Assembly: GCA_013329085.1 (NCBI GenBank)
Contig: DUKX01000149.1
Location: 1-5,105, forward strand
DNA from: Methanofastidiosum sp.
GTDB taxonomy: Archaea; Methanobacteriota_B; Thermococci; Methanofastidiosales; Methanofastidiosaceae
Direction: 5' to 3'
DNA length: 5,105 nucleotides
Each line of letters opens with the position of its first letter. The first letter of the stretch is position 1. The notes beneath the pieces are model-generated. The model saw only the letters and a list, made by a program, of their open reading frames with translations, ran no database searches and was not told where the DNA came from. The position numbers and the translations under genes were made by a program. This document shows, piece by piece, positions 4,556-5,105 of this stretch.

Positions 4556-4788
4556 CCTACTTTTACTCCTTTTACTTCTTTCATTGTTTCAATGTCTTCA
4601 ACTTCTAACTTATATCCGTTTGAAAAGCAATCCCTGATTAATCCTTTTTTGAAATATTCTATGTCAACCTGTTTAAACTCTCTATCAAAGTTTCTTTTTA
4701 TTTCCTTCAGGTTTTCAGATATCTGGCTATGCTCTGCTTCTGTTGCCCGGATTCTGAAAACATAGTCTATCGTTGTTTCATGTCTCAT
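4552..4788 (-). CDS. Hypothetical charged helical protein, 78 aa
   Basis: I do not recognise this protein. Most of it is a charged helical region (TEAEHSQISENLKEIKRNFD, about 16-35, then FKQVDIEYFKKGL), followed by a C-terminal segment, YKLEVEDIETMKEVKGVKVG. Coiled-coil character is likely around 15-45. Two starts are possible: ATG 4794, which overlaps the HNH stop as ATGA but lies only two bases from the GGGAG binding site, and ATG 4788, which lies at the ideal eight bases. I prefer 4788; the difference is two residues. It is packed between the HNH gene and the 54-aa ORF, so all three are probably translated from one mRNA. Confidence 0.7.
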   Translation of the reverse strand: MRHETTIDYVFRIRATEAEHSQISENLKEIKRNFDREFKQVDIEYFKKGLIRDCFSNGYKLEVEDIETMKEVKGVKVG

Positions 4789-4790
4789 TT

Positions 4791-5105
4791 TCATAGCTCC
4801 CTTATCTCGATTTCAGCGCGTTCATTATTGAACCTTCTTTGATTATGTAAGGCTGTATGCTCGCCTTTTTTATATAATTTTAAGTTCTCAATCCTATTAT
4901 CATTTCTAATTCCGTTGACATGATGAACAACCTCATCTGGTGCTAAATATCTTCCAATATATTTTTCCATTACAAGACGATGTTCAAGCATATATCCATG
5001 TGTGTCTGCATTGGGATGGTCTGGGGATAAAACATATGTATAACCCTGGCTTTGTTTATAACTTCCACCTTTCCAATTTCCATTTTTATTACCAGAACCA
5101 AAACC
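4791..5105 (-). CDS. HNH endonuclease (HNH_3-like), N-terminus cut by window edge
   Basis: The frame is open to the right edge, so the 104 residues seen are the C-terminal part. The order fits phage-type HNH proteins: GNWKGG (9-14); SPDHPNADTHGYMLEHRLVM (27-46), a near-signature lead-in; then the catalytic unit. There HHVNG (61-65) gives the metal and general-base histidines, NRIENL (70-75) the central Asn, and H83/H87 in GEHTALH the last ligand. The ATG at 4991 is internal to this conserved region and is not the start. HNH nucleases nick or cut DNA with one metal ion. In phages they are either homing-type endonucleases or, when near terminase, helpers of DNA packaging. Here about 3.3 kb and several small genes separate it from the terminase, so both remain possible. 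It heads the run of overlapping small genes. Confidence 0.92.
   Translation of the reverse strand, partial: GFGSGNKNGNWKGGSYKQSQGYTYVLSPDHPNADTHGYMLEHRLVMEKYIGRYLAPDEVVHHVNGIRNDNRIENLKLYKKGEHTALHNQRRFNNERAEIEIREL

Noticed and set aside
4541..4765. Plus-strand ORF of 74 codons
   Set aside because: Antisense to the charged 78-aa protein gene; Ser/Phe/Leu-rich translation is typical of the reverse strand of a Lys/Glu-rich gene.
4791..4991. 66-aa HNH protein starting at 4991
   Set aside because: The frame continues to the window edge with clearly conserved HNH-family sequence (SPDHPNADTHGY) upstream, so the ATG is internal.
1..5105. CRISPR array, tRNA, rRNA or insertion sequence
   Set aside because: No regularly spaced repeats, cloverleaf-like segments, rRNA sequence or transposase found on either strand.

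Overview
The window looks like part of the packaging module of a tailed-phage genome or prophage. Every credible gene lies on the minus strand, so transcription runs from high to low coordinates. Low GC, AGA-rich arginine usage and purine-rich ribosome binding sites fit a low-GC bacterial host (Bacillota-like, but Fusobacteriota or others are not excluded). I cannot name the species or say whether this is a free phage or an integrated prophage.

In transcription order: (1) 5105-4236 holds an HNH endonuclease cut off at its N-terminus by the window edge, followed by tightly packed small ORFs of 78, 54 and about 50 codons. The first two junctions are 4-base stop/start overlaps, and the third ORF lacks a normal start codon. 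(2) 4229-3972 is an 85-residue unknown, followed by a factor-independent terminator (3928-3888). (3) 3862-3406 holds two overlapping lysine-rich small proteins. (4) 3409-1698 is a compact unit of lower GC: a near-consensus promoter, a TIGR04255-family protein (253 aa), a 56-aa ORF, a 209-aa protein with an SQDCDL motif, and a terminator. The three genes overlap one another and are probably translationally coupled. (5) 1684-1 holds a 77-aa coiled-coil protein, a probable terminase small subunit, and the first 376 codons of the terminase large subunit, which runs off the left edge.

The conventional role of the region is DNA packaging: the small subunit recognises phage DNA, the large subunit supplies ATPase and nuclease, and the HNH protein may assist or may be a selfish endonuclease. 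The most interesting part is unit 4. Its own promoter and terminator, different base composition and uncharacterised gene pair look like a phage moron (accessory cargo). A role in host fitness, superinfection exclusion or defence is a reasonable guess but is not shown by the sequence.

There is no gene-free stretch longer than about 115 bases. The plus strand carries no credible gene, and I saw no tRNA, rRNA, CRISPR array or insertion sequence.
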